Positions 13,101 to 26,418 of a stretch of DNA of 64,000 nucleotides are shown here, in pieces. The stretch's first letter is position 1; every line of letters begins with the position of its first letter. Location of the stretch: assembly GCF_021155765.1 (NCBI RefSeq), contig NC_060112.1:17422001-17486000 (forward strand). Reading direction: 5' to 3'. The DNA comes from Diprion similis. Lineage: Eukaryota > Arthropoda > Insecta > Hymenoptera > Diprionidae. A program made the position numbers and the translations under genes. The notes below the pieces were generated by a model. It did not search any database. It had not been told where the DNA came from and saw only the letters and a list, made by a program, of their open reading frames with translations.

Positions 13101-16100
13101 CGGGTGTTGCGACGGTGAAATCCTTTTCTAATTGTCGACTTTGCGCTTGGATCATCACCGTGCCTTGCGACATGCTGGGCCTGTGGAACAAGGAAAAAGA
13201 AAAAGGAAAAAAAAATTACTATAAAAAAACCAAGAATAATTACGTTACATCAGAGGTAATCTACGAACGTATAAAATCAGAGATGTTACGATTATTGTGT
13301 TTTACAAATTATCGTCCACACGAGCGGGTGTAAAATACTCTTAATTTTTTGTCTAACTGTATCTTCAAACATTGCTAACGTTTGTAATATTATTGTAAGC
13401 TATGACACCACAGAGTGTGTTTCATGTATAATAAATAAATATATGTTCGAATACAGTTTTGTGTATATAAATATACACAAATATTTCCGTAATGAAATAT
13501 ATAGCTTGGTAAAATGGTCATTGAGTTCGCGAGGAGGCTTGTACTTCATAAAATATATTGGCAGAACATTCGTATCACGTATGTCTATGTGTGTAGCGAA
13601 TTAATTCAGAACAGAGAAAGTTCCGCAAACTATACCGTTAACAAAACTATATTTAAATCACTACGATCACATTCCATTCAGTCATCGTGTACATTTACGC
13701 GTATACGATAATATGCTTGTTATTTAACAGCGACGACGAACGCTTTAGATCGAAAAAATATTCCATCGATTATAATGTCTCAATTACGATATTGGAACGT
13801 GAACGTTAATTGTCATTGTAGTTTTCTTACTGTTATAGCATAAGAGGAATTTGAAACTGGTCTCATGTTGTTTTTTTCAGCAGACAAACGAACAAAAGGC
13901 ACCTTGTTTTTTCTGTCGTGAAAACGATTAAGAAGGATTGAAACTTTGAAATTTCAAGAAAAAAAAAACAAAACAAAAAAAAAATGATGGTGACCGTTTT
14001 TTAGATTAAAATCGTCAGGAAAAGTGTATGAGAAAGCAGAAAAAAATTTTTATATTCCACGAACTACTTAGTTCAATAACAAGCTTTTCCTCGGCTGTAA
14101 TTATATGTTTTGAAACTTTGATGACTCGATTATACGCACGAACGGGCGAGTTACGAAACGATCGTCAGCAATTGAAGTATCTGCTTACTAGACAGTGGTG
14201 TAACGGAGAAAGTACGTAAATCAACATCCGATTGTAGGTCTAATGCTTGCTGGTCTAAGGGAATCGAGAATCGGTGCTGAGAAAAGACTAACGACTAAGA
14301 ATAATCCCTGATTAAAAAACGAGCCAAATCGTCCCGGAAATTGGAATAAAGTTGTGAGATACAAGAAGATTTCCCGCCGGGTTTAAAGTAAGCGTGAATT
14401 ACGTCATTTTCAGCCCCTCATCTTCCTGCTCGTCTGTTTCGTTGGAGCTTGTGCTGGCCCTGTATGTTTCGGTTGGTTCGGGTTTTTCGATCGGCATTTT
14501 GGCTACTCCTGCCAGCAGGTTGTCCGAACTCTTCCAAATTGGATCCTTCTCGGTACTGTGAGCGAGGACGAATCTTTTCATACGTTTCATTTCCGTCGAT
14601 TGCATCCAGCGTTTTTGTAGGGTATTATAAACCCACATTAACGGAACCAAATATAGAACTTCGGGAAAAATTTCAACGGTTTGATTGAAAATTATTCTCA
14701 AGTCTGCGCGGTTTTGTCCAAATCCATCCGCAGCCGATGACCCACGATTACCCACTGTGACTATTTTGAAATTTTCGTTTACAGCCCAAACTAAAGTCGA
14801 GGGCTTCGTCAGTCGAGCATTTTTATTTCAAGAATCTTGCAATGAATCAAAGGTGAATTTCCATAAACTCCGCTTCTCAAGGAAGTCAATAATTTTTTAC
14901 AGCGTTGAATTGAGCACGCATGAACTCCGCTTGGTTTTTCCTCACCAGTTTTTACTATCGAGAGACTTTGCCAGCTATTTTGAACGGGTACATAGTCCAA
15001 GGTTTTTAAACTGCCGTTACGCAATACGCCGTACGTCTTGATTATAGTCTCATGTATGAATTACACTTCTGCACTCAAATAGTCGTCCGGTAAAAACGAT
15101 CGAATATCCTTTTTGAGTCAATTTTAAAATTCGGTTTTAAGTGTCTTCATCCGATCATTTCCACGAAGAAAGTATTCCTCCGAATATGCTACGTGACTGC
15201 TTATTCGTTTATTACCGTTATCTCACTCCTGCCACGTATGTAATAACAATGTGCATTTGCGATCCAAAATTCACACCGAAGTGGCAAAGCCGACAATTTT
15301 CTATATCTTTGATGGAAAAATATTTGCACAAATCAATAGCCAATACGTAATTGGCTTCATCCGTATTTCAGGATGGTTTGATTCACCGCTCGATCTACAA
15401 ACTTTGGCTCCAGTTTCTCGGAAATTTTTCGAGTAAGTACGTGATCAACGTTTCCGCGGCTGCGGGTAAATTTGAAATTTGCGAAAGCCGCGTCCACGCT
15501 GGACAGGTTCTCGATCCTTACTGGGACCGATGTTCATAATTCAGTAGTGAGGTCGTGGTCACCAGTGAATTTCCTTCTTCTCTGCAATGTTCCCCACTAC
15601 GTGCTGCTGCATACCATTCGGGAAAGATTCTTACCGTCGTTCATTCTTGCGCCCAATCGTGTACCCTGCACTCACTCGTTTATTGTACTCGTCACAGCAG
15701 TCAGAAGTTAGCCGCCGACCTCGAGAGATCGTCGCTTTTGATTGAGCCAGGTTGAAGCCACTGCTACAAAAATTTTATCGGAATTTCCGGTAATTTAACA
15801 CGTATACAAATTGTGCTGTGATATATAGACATCAATTTTTGTATATGCCTATATACAAGACGGCGACCCTTCGGTATTTGGTTGAAAATAGCAGTTTTTC
15901 CTTCGACGGCATTCGTCCAGACCCGTTGCATAAGTAATGATTCCGAAGTTGCAGGTTGCAAATTTAAAATGGAAAATGAAAATTGAAAATTTAACCACAA
16001 GCATAATAACGCTGTACGGCCGCGCAGTAAGCGTACGATAAAGTGAACGTCGTGCAGATTCTAGTCAGGACTGCATCTAAAGTAATTTACCTTTCTGGTA

Positions 16101-17535
16101 TCTCGGTATTAAAAGCACGCGGTCCAAAGTCTTCTCCGAGGTAAAAGGAAAAGTCATGTTGTGTCCGGTAATTGTACGTAGAATATTTTCAATTTTTACG
16201 ACGCAAGTACACAAGGTAGTACGCCATACGTTATACGGTATGTGTACCTGCAAAGTAGGCGATCGCCTCTATACATATACTTGTGTCCGCTAATAAGAGC
16301 TGCACACGCAGAAAAACGTGCTTGAGACTTCTGTCGAAGACGTCATACCGATGAATGTTTTGCGAGCGCATAAATCGTACGTTGTAATCGATACGAAACA
16401 TGACATTTGGGTAGAAATACCTACCGGTGAAGAAGGTGAAACGATAGCGATTGAACCATAAAAGAATTGTAGAAGGGACCTAGAAGAGGCCACGGATTTC
16501 GAAACGCGTATTACTTAATTCCTTAAAGAAAGTATCAGTGAGCGCGTTGCTTTATTTACAAAGTGTAAAAAAGTTGTGAAGTGTGAAGGAATTTTTGTTG
16601 AAGCTCATTTGTGTTATGTTATGTATATATAATATATATAATGTATATAACCGGCGAGCCACCTTTTTGCGGTTTGTTGCCGTCGTCATCGCAGATATTA
16701 TAATATCATGCGTATTTGTTGTTAATTTCAATTTTCAGCGAAGGTCGTGGTTGACGTATGTACGTAAGTTATCGACCAATAGTTAGCTTCAGATTCAGAA
16801 GAATTTACAGACGTGAGGTAATGTGCTAATTACCCGACTTTTTTTACGTTTTGTCATTACGGCTCAAAAACTCAGCGGGACTAAACGTATATACAGATTA
16901 TAAAATATGATGAGAATAAAAAACGCATACTCTTTACAATAAATCATTTTAATTCAACGACTAATCAGCGCGGCCTCGCAATTAATTATAATCGTGCAGG
17001 TTGCGTAAAATAGATTGCTAAATAAACGAAGGCACGTAATTCCGGCTAATCAACAATCGCGTTGAAATCTATTTCCGATTCTTGTTCATTTACCTTGACA
17101 TCGGCATCGCGGAATCCAGGAAAGTTGAAAAAATCGAGTTTTCGTCTATTTCAATTACCTGCACGGTAATTTTGAGACACATCTATCTTTGGCAAAAATC
17201 CTTCTTTGTATCATCCAAGAAAAATACACGACACGTTAAACGAAACGAATAAGAATAAAATCACTAAAGTTAATCCGCACATGATGAAGGAATTGCCAAA
17301 GTTGAGTCAATTCAGAGACTGCACCAAACGCGAGGAGGATGTACGAATACAACTAAAATTTTCACCGCAAAATTCTCTTTATAAGAGATATAATCGTGTA
17401 TATATATGTACATCGTATAAATAAAAAAAAATTAAAAGAAAGTTCAGAAAATAAATTGTTCACTACACGTCGAAAATAGGATCGGTCACGTGCGAATGAT
17501 GCATAAAAATCTTTTTACCTTTATCTTTTACATTT

Positions 17536-17577
<42 letters not shown>

Positions 17578-19896
17578 CCTTTCCACATCACAGACGTGCG
17601 TGCAATACTTGATCCGTCTTACGTGCGCGTACGAGGAGCGGCGAACAGGTTGTTAGAAAAACATTGAAATGTATAATAATATTAATTTTCAAACGTATAC
17701 AATATATACTGCACTATCAGCTGTGCATCCGGTTTGGATGCGTCTTGTTAGCGTGTATTTATATGTCTACCAATCCGGTCGAGATACCAATCGGAATTTA
17801 TTGTATGCAAATAAACCCAAATGTGCAAAAACCAGTTAAAGTCATAAATGTATATTATTTTGTGAGTGTAGATATGTCGTATGGCAAAATATGACATTTT
17901 TTTTCTCCTGGTATCTAATTGCTACTGTTCCAATGATTTCTAACAAATTTAATATTATATCCTCGAATCAATGGCAATGCAAGCATATTTTAACGGTTCA
18001 CGTTGCAAGTTTCGAAAATGTCACAAGTATATGATACAACATCGCTTCATGAGTTAACCGGGAGAATTTCACGAGTTGACATAAAAACTTGAGCAAATTG
18101 TAGTACAGGCAGGTATAAAGAGGATTTTCTATACGTCAGAAGCCTTGAGACACGTATTGCATAACAAATGATCTTATATTATTGTAGATACTGTACGAGA
18201 CTCGTTCTTTTGCGTCATATATGAATGAATTAAATATATGCACATATCGTATGAAGTGGTCTCGGTTTTAAATTTTTCTTATCTCGAACCGTGCGATTCA
18301 CGTGAAATTTCTTTTTTTTCTCAATATATCGCTTTTTCCTGAAAAGTGTATAATTAATAAGTGTATGCATGTATAATTTAAGAGTTGCGTTATACATAAT
18401 ACGTGCTATAACAAAGGTAACATTGTAAACAAACCCGATGAAAAGATCATACTCAGCATGATCATCATCAGAAATTCGCAATTACACATTCGTCGCGAAT
18501 TTTGAAACTGCAATAGCGCGACAGTTAATAAGTGGATATATTAAAGCGTTTGCGATAATAATTTAATACCTACTGTAATCAGGTTTAAAATAAAAATCCA
18601 CCATCCTTCGATCGAGTTTTTGACTTTATTTACTCTTCTCGAACTTGTTATGGAAATGTGCGAAAATCGATGACGTGAAAAAACTTCAGGATCATTAGCA
18701 AAGTTGAAAAATCGTAAATATGCAAGACGATCCGTCGTAAATCAATTCGCCGCAATATTGACAGAGCGTGATGATTGAGAGGTGAAATAAGTGCGTACAA
18801 AAGTTTAAACCAATTATGTAACCTTGTATAGTTTATCATTTGCAAAATTCATTAGGGAACGAGTGTGCGTATATGAGATACGTCGATTGGCACTTTAACC
18901 ACGTTCCATGTTGTTACGCAACGCGTTTTACAAGTATTATGGTTATAACATATATCGAGTATACCTACGTAGCATTACCGCTGAAGGTGTACATTCTCGT
19001 CGGAAAAACGATAGTGATTGAAAGAGAGACAGAGTAATAGAGTATGTTGAACAGCATTTTTTGCAGAAAAAATTCTGGTTCACTAAAATTCGGTTTGGTA
19101 CAATTTCCTACCTGTGCGTAGCTTGGTAAGCAAAGTAGTTTTCTCGAAAGAACGTAGTCACCTTCCGCTCCATCGGTATCGCGGAATCCCATTTCGAACT
19201 TGACGATTTCCGTTTCCGTTCAGGAAACTCGGTGCAGTCGCACGTCGAGGACATAAATATTCGCTTTCAAAAAGCCACGTGCGCAGAGTTTGATAAAGAT
19301 TTGAAAAACCGAACGAACGGGAACTAGAAGAGAACACGATCAACCGTCAGTAAGGAGTTTGAATAGAAAAAGCAGAATATCCACAATGTCTGGATTTTGA
19401 CATGTGAATGATTTCTGCAGACCTCAAAGTCAGCCGAGATCCAGCGACACCGGATGCTGGCCGCTCGTATTTCGTTCCCGAAGTGTTAAAACCGCTTATT
19501 GACATCTCGATGCTAGTTGAATGAGCCGAAATTTGTATTTATTCGGAGTAAATATGCGGTGACCAGTCAATAGTGGCATACACGTGAGGATTGTGTGTGT
19601 TTCTGTGTGTGTGTGTGTGTGTGTGTATTTGTTAGTATCGGTTAATTATAATGTAAAATAAAACTATATGCGATGTCAAGATTCCTGCCCAAGGATGATG
19701 CAGCGCGATACAACAGCAAAAACAATAATTTTCTTAATCACCTGAGGCGCTTCCGTCGCTCAGCGAGTCCTGGAAGTATCGGTTGCAGGGCACTCGCATT
19801 GCTTTCCGTTCCCGGAAACCGATCTTCGGTCTCCAGCTCTTCGTCCGGATCCGGATCCCCGACAACGAAGCTAACTGGCTCTCCACTCTCGGCCAT
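4127..19896 (-). CDS. ACC: Acetyl-CoA carboxylase (multidomain, cytosolic)
   Basis: Biotin-dependent carboxylase making malonyl-CoA from acetyl-CoA, the committed step of fatty-acid synthesis. Sixteen coding exons, all phases consistent: 19742-19896, 13057-13180, 12065-12395, 11642-11939, 11200-11413, 10732-11065, 10150-10610, 7922-10057, 7478-7783, 6986-7346, 6548-6864, 6184-6435, 5585-6034, 5222-5501, 4865-5145, 4127-4741; 2304 residues, close to the family's roughly 2300-2350. Domains: N-terminal regulatory region with FVVGD (1-90); biotin carboxylase (about 95-600) with [19 protein letters not shown]-grasp loop EGGGGKGIR and [14 protein letters not shown]; biotin carrier with EVMKMVM, biotinyl lysine K754; central region (about 800-1500); carboxyltransferase (about 1550-2200) with [32 protein letters not shown] and [11 protein letters not shown]. 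The AMPK-site context [10 protein letters not shown] is kept, with Ser56 the likely target. I chose ATG 19894-19896 because it is the first in-frame ATG after a stop at 20128-20130 and has a good context (AATAATGG). The first-coding-exon call rests on FVVGDPD and the phase-perfect join AG|G giving R-PSMS. Confidence 0.96.
14403..14638 (-). CDS. Candidate alternative first coding exon of ACC
   Basis: Inside the 6.5 kb first ACC intron, the minus strand has an open frame from ATG 14636-14638 ([11 protein letters not shown]...) to an acidic end ([15 protein letters not shown]). A GTAATT donor follows at 14402, leaving two bases (AC), the same phase as the normal first exon. Joined to the acceptor at 13180 it reads ...GLKM-T-PSMSQG, giving about 79 alternative N-terminal residues. 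The frame stays open upstream of the ATG to at least 14755 and there encodes a hydrophobic run ([11 protein letters not shown]), so translation might begin in a further upstream exon. For: phase match, position, and an acidic tail typical of ACC N-termini. Against: the donor is only moderate, there is no homologue I can recall, and it could be chance. Confidence 0.4.
17540..17580. repeat. (CT)n microsatellite
   Basis: Near-perfect CT dinucleotide tract interrupted by TTCT and ending in CCCT, within the large ACC intron. Confidence 0.95.
19592..19626. repeat. (GT)n microsatellite
   Basis: GT tract with one TTC interruption, about 115 bases inside the intron from the end of the first ACC coding exon. 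Confidence 0.95.
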
Positions 19897-20133
19897 TATT
19901 CCTTGCGGCTCTGGACCGACCCCGCCTTTTTCCTCTGGATTTGAAACTCGGTCCTGCGGATGGTTCGTGTCCTCGGCAGAGTCCTGCGGCGGATCTCCGT
20001 CGCTTTCTTGGCGGGGAGGATCAAGTGGCTGTTCTACTTCGCGTAACGAGGCGCTACCTTCAAAATATAATTCGGGAACAACGGATGTCAGTTGACTGGC
20101 TGTTGGTCTCTGCTTGAGAGGGATTCTCTAACG
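19897..20133 (-). promoter_or_regulatory. Probable 5' leader of the ACC first coding exon
   Basis: The frame upstream of the chosen ACC start stays open without an ATG back to a TAG at 20128-20130, and has coding-like GC-rich composition. It may be 5' UTR or, if an upstream exon joins at a CAG near 20112-20114, extra coding sequence. I cannot decide between these. Confidence 0.4.
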
Positions 20134-22379
20134 AGGAGGGTTATTTTGTACCTCGGAATTCCCGAGATTCTTGTCAAGGATCGTTAACTTGCTCGGAGGA
20201 AAGCCTCGAAGGAGCTAGGATACCGATAGCCAAATATTCTCCGAGGAATTTTACTGCCTTCCGTTTGACCCTGTAATACCTGGGGTACCTAGCTTCGCGG
20301 TAAAATTTTTTGGCTGCCTACGTTAAAAATTTTAAACTGTCGTGATGAAAGACCGAAAAAAAGAAGTCCAGAGTTGATATTTTATGGATCGAAAAGTGTA
20401 CAGTATCGTGTGTTTCTCCAATTTTTTCAGTTGAAAAATGTAAGTAAGGACACCGTATGTAAGAACAATTTTTAAAAAGCGTGATTAGACTTTACAGAAG
20501 TAAGAAATTAGGAAAAATTAACGAGGGGCTGAATTCTCATTGCCTAAAATCCGAATGGAGATCAAAAACCTGGAAGTATACATATATATCTATATCACAT
20601 TATTTATTACAACAGGATCTACTCAAGTAATAAATCATTTAGGAAACGAAAGCAATTCATCTCCTCGCGTGAATTCATCATCATGCCGCGTAAGCGTTCG
20701 GGGGAAATTGATTGATGTCGAAAAGAAAGGGGGAAAAACGCATCACCATTTTTGCCCTGGAATAACGTTGATTATCCTGCAGTACAGTGTATAAACAAAC
20801 AATGCGTGAATAACGGTACGATTCCTCGACTTCACTCTGGTATGTATATAAGTAGTCATGACGATTCGTTCAATAAAACTCGCGTACAATGGAAGAACTG
20901 ACAAGGAAACGAATTACTGTACTGTTCGTCGAATGATTGTTGAACACGTGCCCGAAACGTGAATAAATGAAGAGAGTCAAGTACTTGAGTAAAAGTAACG
21001 GACCTCATTTACGTCTCGTTATCGTTTCATTCTTCACCGATTACAAGAAGAAGCTTGTGGAGGGAGGAGAAACCGAGAACACAAAAGATGAAGTCATTCA
21101 TCTCTTCCGTTGAACTGGACTAGTGGTAACGTGATCGCTTCTGGCCGTAATTCTGTATTCATGAGATGAACGGATAGTCACTCTGCTGATTTTCACTAAT
21201 ACACGTGCGGTGAAGATGCTGCGAATGAAAGCTTCGAGGGAAAGTAAGAGGGAATTCGAAATATAAGCTTTACACAGAAAGTATAGTTAAAACTGATAAG
21301 CTGCAGATCAAGTGCAACGGCTGATAAGCAGCAACCGTTGACGTAATGGCATGAAAAAAAAATTCGAATGAAACTGCAACAAAACGAGATGAAGTATCGT
21401 TAAGTAACGTCTAAAAACTAATCGAAATGAAAGTAGAAATTGAGATAAGATTTCACACGAATTTTACACTTTGGAATGATCGGCTGATTCTTGTCATTTC
21501 TGTGCGACGTTAACGTTAACTTTTGCCGGTTTTACCGATGACTAAATCAGAACCGATACAGGAGGAACGAAAAAGAGTCGCTTGTAAAATGAATGTTTGT
21601 TCGCGAAACACTCTACTGCAGGATAATTTTTGAACACATTGATATAGCTTGACAGTAAAAAATTATTGATGAATAATTGATTGGTGATTCTGAAGTCATT
21701 CCCATTTTCGTATGATATTTCTTGACATCAGTGTATCAATCGTTAAATCAATTTAATCTACCTGTTTCATGCAGGAATACGCGTCACTTGCAAGATCCTA
21801 TCTTTTATATTTCTGCTGAACTGACGAATGAATGGGTAAATTAAAACCGGTGGTTTATGAATTGAGAAAAGCGCGATTTGGAAATTTGTTAACCTTCAGA
21901 ATTGTCATTGGGATTTTTCGAAGGACGTGAATAACCGCATGACACGATAGAAATGCAAATTTATTATATACTCACTCACTGAACCCGCAACGTTCATAAG
22001 AGAAAAACAAGATGACTCGGACGATTGAAAAATACGATAGAAAATGAAATCAATGAAGGTAACCAACACACGTTAGGAAAAGCACACAGGCAAATATCCT
22101 GCCACAGAGGATAATGCCGTAGATGTATTAAAAAAAGAAAAAAAGAAAAAATGTATCCAACAAAAAATACACCGTCACCATGTAGAAAAATAACCCAAGA
22201 ACCAAACTTTCCTCCAAGGATAATGAAAAAGTGCGTGGGACTTTGCCAGGATCCACTTGACGTTACGTACGTATTATATGTATATCGCATGCAAACTCTC
22301 AATTGTACCCGTTATCGCAGATAGAAGACTTCGTAGCATTTACACGATCGATGCGAAGATTTTCACCTCGATTAGAAAT

Positions 22380-22980
22380 CCTTGTTAGAAAGTAAAATCA
22401 CTGCTGGTAATTGATGACTAGGAAGACGGAGATCCTTGAAGACGGCGATTGGTCCTTGACCATCTTCTTGCGACGAAGATCCTTGACGGTTGCTGAGGTT
22501 CCTCGTGGTAGAGAAAATAATGCCCCCAACGTACTCCTCGAGATAAATTGAACGAATCAAGCGCGAAGAAATGTGCGATCTCTCAATCGTCGAGGCGAGA
22601 CTCCTTCCTTGGTCGAATGTCGATCGGGTATGACTCGATTGTGCGGCACTAAATCGTCTTCAGCAGCGCTAGGTGACACGGACCGATAACCGGACGCTGG
22701 TTCAGGGGTCGTCGCTGGTCTTGACGTTGCGGTGTGTCTGCGACGACCGTTTGGTGTAGGTGCCGATCAGTCGAGGCTCATTCGCATCACGCTATTTTTT
22801 TACGCAGCCCGGTTCGATCGTCTGATTACCGCGTGCACATTGCGAGAAAAAATAGCATTCGTCAACGATCACGATGCTCCTCCAGTAATCGCATGATTCG
22901 CGCCACGGCATCGTCTGATTATATCGTCGAGAGTCTGAACCCCGATAACCCTATCTCGTAAGAACTTTAAGCCACATCGT
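22380..22980 (-). promoter_or_regulatory. GC-elevated stretch, possible ACC promoter or noncoding exon
   Basis: A CpG-richer block in an AT-rich background, containing gattggtcc (an inverted CCAAT box) near 22448-22456. It lies about 2.5-3 kb upstream of the ACC start codon on the same transcription axis. This is a composition-based suggestion only. Confidence 0.2.
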
Positions 22981-25900
22981 GTCCATCCACCTTGAGCGGA
23001 AAGAAGAAGTTTGCCTGTGAGTTATCACATTCCCGGCATGTAAGCTCTCTCCGTATAAGTGCACACATGTTTAGATTCATCCGAAAAGAGGCTGACGTCG
23101 TTCTCGTTAGCATTACCATATCCAATCGTAGGTAGTTTTGGGTTCGATCTTAACGGCTGGAATGGCTTTTCTTTCGACACGCTAGCTGGGCGTAATCGTA
23201 CCTCACACTCGATTCACTTCACGATTTTAAATGGACCGGATTATCTTCCACAATTTTTTTCTTTTTCTTTTTCCACAGTTGAGTTACAGACAACGGATTC
23301 GCACAGTTCACTTCGTTGGTCAATCGTGCCATGGAATCAGCACTTTTCCAAATATTTGTTTCGATCCTTCACTAACTGCTGTAGAAGCGACAATTGTTTT
23401 CACGTTTTCTTTTTTCCTTCGTATAAACAACACTGCGGATTGTTAAAATGACTTGACGGGGCTTAAAGATACCACACTATTAATTGATTGAGCAAATTGA
23501 TGCAGGGAAGAAAAGGTTAAAATGTGAGGGATAATTAAAGCAGCTGCGAATATTTGACCGTGAAATATTAAGTAATAATGTAATCATTTTAATCTGCAGA
23601 TTGTACGGAGTTAGAATCGTATCAACGACGAGGAGCGGGTTTCAAGATAAGCTATCCATATTATGCACACATCTTACATTATATATAAACACATGTACAA
23701 AGCTTACATATTCACTTTTGTTAGTAAACGTGCAGGGTTCAGCATTTTTTTATGTAATGATGCGGTTGATGTAAAGCGTACAACAAGTTTGGCGTGAGAT
23801 TTGTTACGTTTAGTTAAAAACTGAGACTACGTTGGACTTCACAATTTTTTAATGACAGTTGCGTTCAGCTCAGCTCATTGTCAGTCATGTTAAGGCATCA
23901 ATCGATTGGGATTGGTGAATATCGTGCCTATAACTTATATGCTGCAGGTTTGAAAAACGAACGAATCCGTGAATATTACTGCAGCTAATAATGCGTACAA
24001 TTCACTCGAATTTTGATATGCCGTCGATACGATACGACCAACTTTCACCGTCTAACACGCACCTTTAGGGGACGCGGATTTGAAGAGATTGAACATCACA
24101 GCTTCGTGGCTGAGGACCAACTCACGGCGATTTCGAATCTCAAGTTGAAATCTAAATTCAGTATAGATCGATGTATAAACTCAATACTTTCTTGAAGAAA
24201 CGTATAATATACATGTATATTATGTATATTCAAGCTTGTTACGAAATGGCAGTCTAGAAAACTGAGGTCTAATATCTGTCCTCGATATTTCATCTTGTGA
24301 CACTGAACTGCGTCTTTTCATCACGGATGGCCAATTGATCGAGATACTCACGCGACATCGCTTAATTCTGATTTCACGGTGCTGTAGAATTTTTTCAACA
24401 TGATATCAATACGATAATTCGATTATGAATGAATGTACACACGCGCTTTTACTACCGGACTTGCAGCGATTCCGTTTGATAGTCGTGATCGAATATAATT
24501 GAAATTTATTCAAACCCCGGCACAGTTTCTTATAGCTATCAAGCTGGTTTCCATTAATAATCCAAGGTAAAACCCACCAAAATACAAAGTCGATTGCTCC
24601 TCGACGACTAATGGAAAAAAAAAAAAAAAAAACTTTCCCGATCAATAAACACAACGTGACTTTCCTTTGATTCCTATTTTCTCTCTTATCAATTTCCGCA
24701 GTTTATCTTCTACATTGCATGACGCCGATTCAAGCACGTAGCCTGAACTTTCCATCCAGGATGACGCTAGCCCGAATATTGATAGAACTCCATAGAACGC
24801 GAGAATTCTACTTTGTACTTTTTCAGATCGAGAGAAATTTCAAACATAACAAAAGAAGCGAAAATTCTAAGCTGCATGTAAAATAGAAAACGTGTAGCGG
24901 AAGAAAAAGTTGTGTATTTTAAGATAAAGTGTCGAACTTGTATGTAGGTGTGTTACATGTGTCGGCTTATCAGCGTGTAGTCGTTGCAGTTTGTTTTTCA
25001 ATAAATTACATCAGACCTTGTCCGATGAACACGCGAGTAATCATTTTAATCACAAGTGATATAGATTTCTCCCTCCCGACCTATATATATATATATATAC
25101 CCGACCTATACGCATGCATACGAACGCAATTGAATATGACCCCTGCTTTCGTTGAGACACGTGGTATGTAGATGAGTAAAATAAATCATGGGAGAATTTT
25201 ACGGGCGAACCACTTCGATTCGTTTGTATAAAATTACATCACAAGAGTGATGTACAATGTTCAGTAAAAAAAGAACGTCTTAAAAATATTGGGAATCCCC
25301 CTTTTTATTCCTACTTGCCTCGAAACAGGTCGTTTTATCTGAAGTTCAACCTGTGTACGGGTTGTTGAACGGGGAAGAAGAACGGAAAAAAGATCAGTCT
25401 TTCCTCTACCTACGTATTATTGAATAACTCGCTGTATAAATACTTCCCTATATCATCTGACCACACATTATACGCTTGGAAAGAGTAAATAGAACCGTGA
25501 ATTTTAAAGAGAATGAAAAAGTACCACCTGCGGAAACTTTACTGATAAGCGAAACACCCACTGTAATTGTGTCACTCGAATAGCTAAAAATCGCACTACG
25601 AGTTTCAGACGTATGCTACTATTTATCTGACCTAGCCACATTTACAATCGCCGTAGACCCAGATATGATTGCGTGAAGAATACTTCTGAGTTCCTAATGA
25701 GGTAATCATGATAATGATCTGCTGTACCATAAATCGAAATGGCTCAACCGAGTGTCTTATTCGTGGCCACTGCTGTTCAAGCCTTTAAGGCTCGTTTGTT
25801 TACCCTCAAATACGCAAACGAAATGGACAAAAAAAAGACCATTTATAGACTGAAGGCTTGAGATTTAATCTTGGCTACAAGATAATTGTAACGTAGGTAC

Positions 25901-26357
25901 GTGAAATTTTTCAACGTGATTCATCCATCGATTCGGTGATCGTTTATAGGCAGGTTCGCGGAGACCAAGACCTTGAACGGTGCACACAGGCGAGTGGCAA
26001 TGATTTTGAGATTCGTTGACAAGTTGGTATGCGTGTTTTGTAGCGCCCTACACACTCCTAAGTTGACGCTTATCACCTATAATTGTAAGACTGACTCGAC
26101 GTGGTTGAGATAAAAATAGTGAAATAATCGACGTAGGTAGAAAATTATAGGCGTATTATAGGTGGCCACATTTGAGCTGGATGATATTGTGAGTACATAT
26201 TGGGATAAAAATGATGCACATGTTGTGTATGACGCAAGTTTCAAACACATGATAAAAATGCTCTGAACATAACGCAGGCAATAGTATTAGTTGGCGTTTG
26301 GACAACGTAGCGATATAGATTTTCACAGGATAATCAAAAGATTGACAGAAGGCTCCG

Positions 26358-26418
26358 ATTGGCTCGGACTCGGGTCAGGCGACTCATAAATCCATGCTAT
26401 TGGTCGGCTGGTCACGTG
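26358..26418. promoter_or_regulatory. Two inverted CCAAT boxes and a CACGTG E-box
   Basis: ATTGG occurs at 26358-26362 and 26399-26403, and a palindromic CACGTG at 26413-26418, all within 61 bases. The cluster sits about 1.05 kb upstream of the 250-aa gene and could serve that gene, the divergent ACC gene, or neither. Confidence 0.3.

Larger units (their letters stand above)
13181..19741 (-). other. First coding intron of ACC
   Basis: Large intron between the N-terminal ACC exon and the exon carrying the AMPK-site context. AT-rich with many scattered stops. Apart from the candidate alternative exon at 14403-14638 and two microsatellites (17540-17580 and 19592-19626) I see no gene. The size and position fit a region holding alternative promoters, but I see no decisive promoter element. 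Confidence 0.6.

Noticed and set aside
14639..14755. Open frame upstream of the candidate ACC exon beginning MGNRGSS, looking like a myristoylation signal
   Set aside because: The first codon is GTG, not ATG, so there is no N-terminal Met-Gly. The first real ATG is at 14636-14638.
19673..20095. Plus-strand 140-codon serine-rich open frame
   Set aside because: It is the complement of the GC-rich ACC first coding exon and its leader on the minus strand, which has the homologous motif and the correct splice phase.
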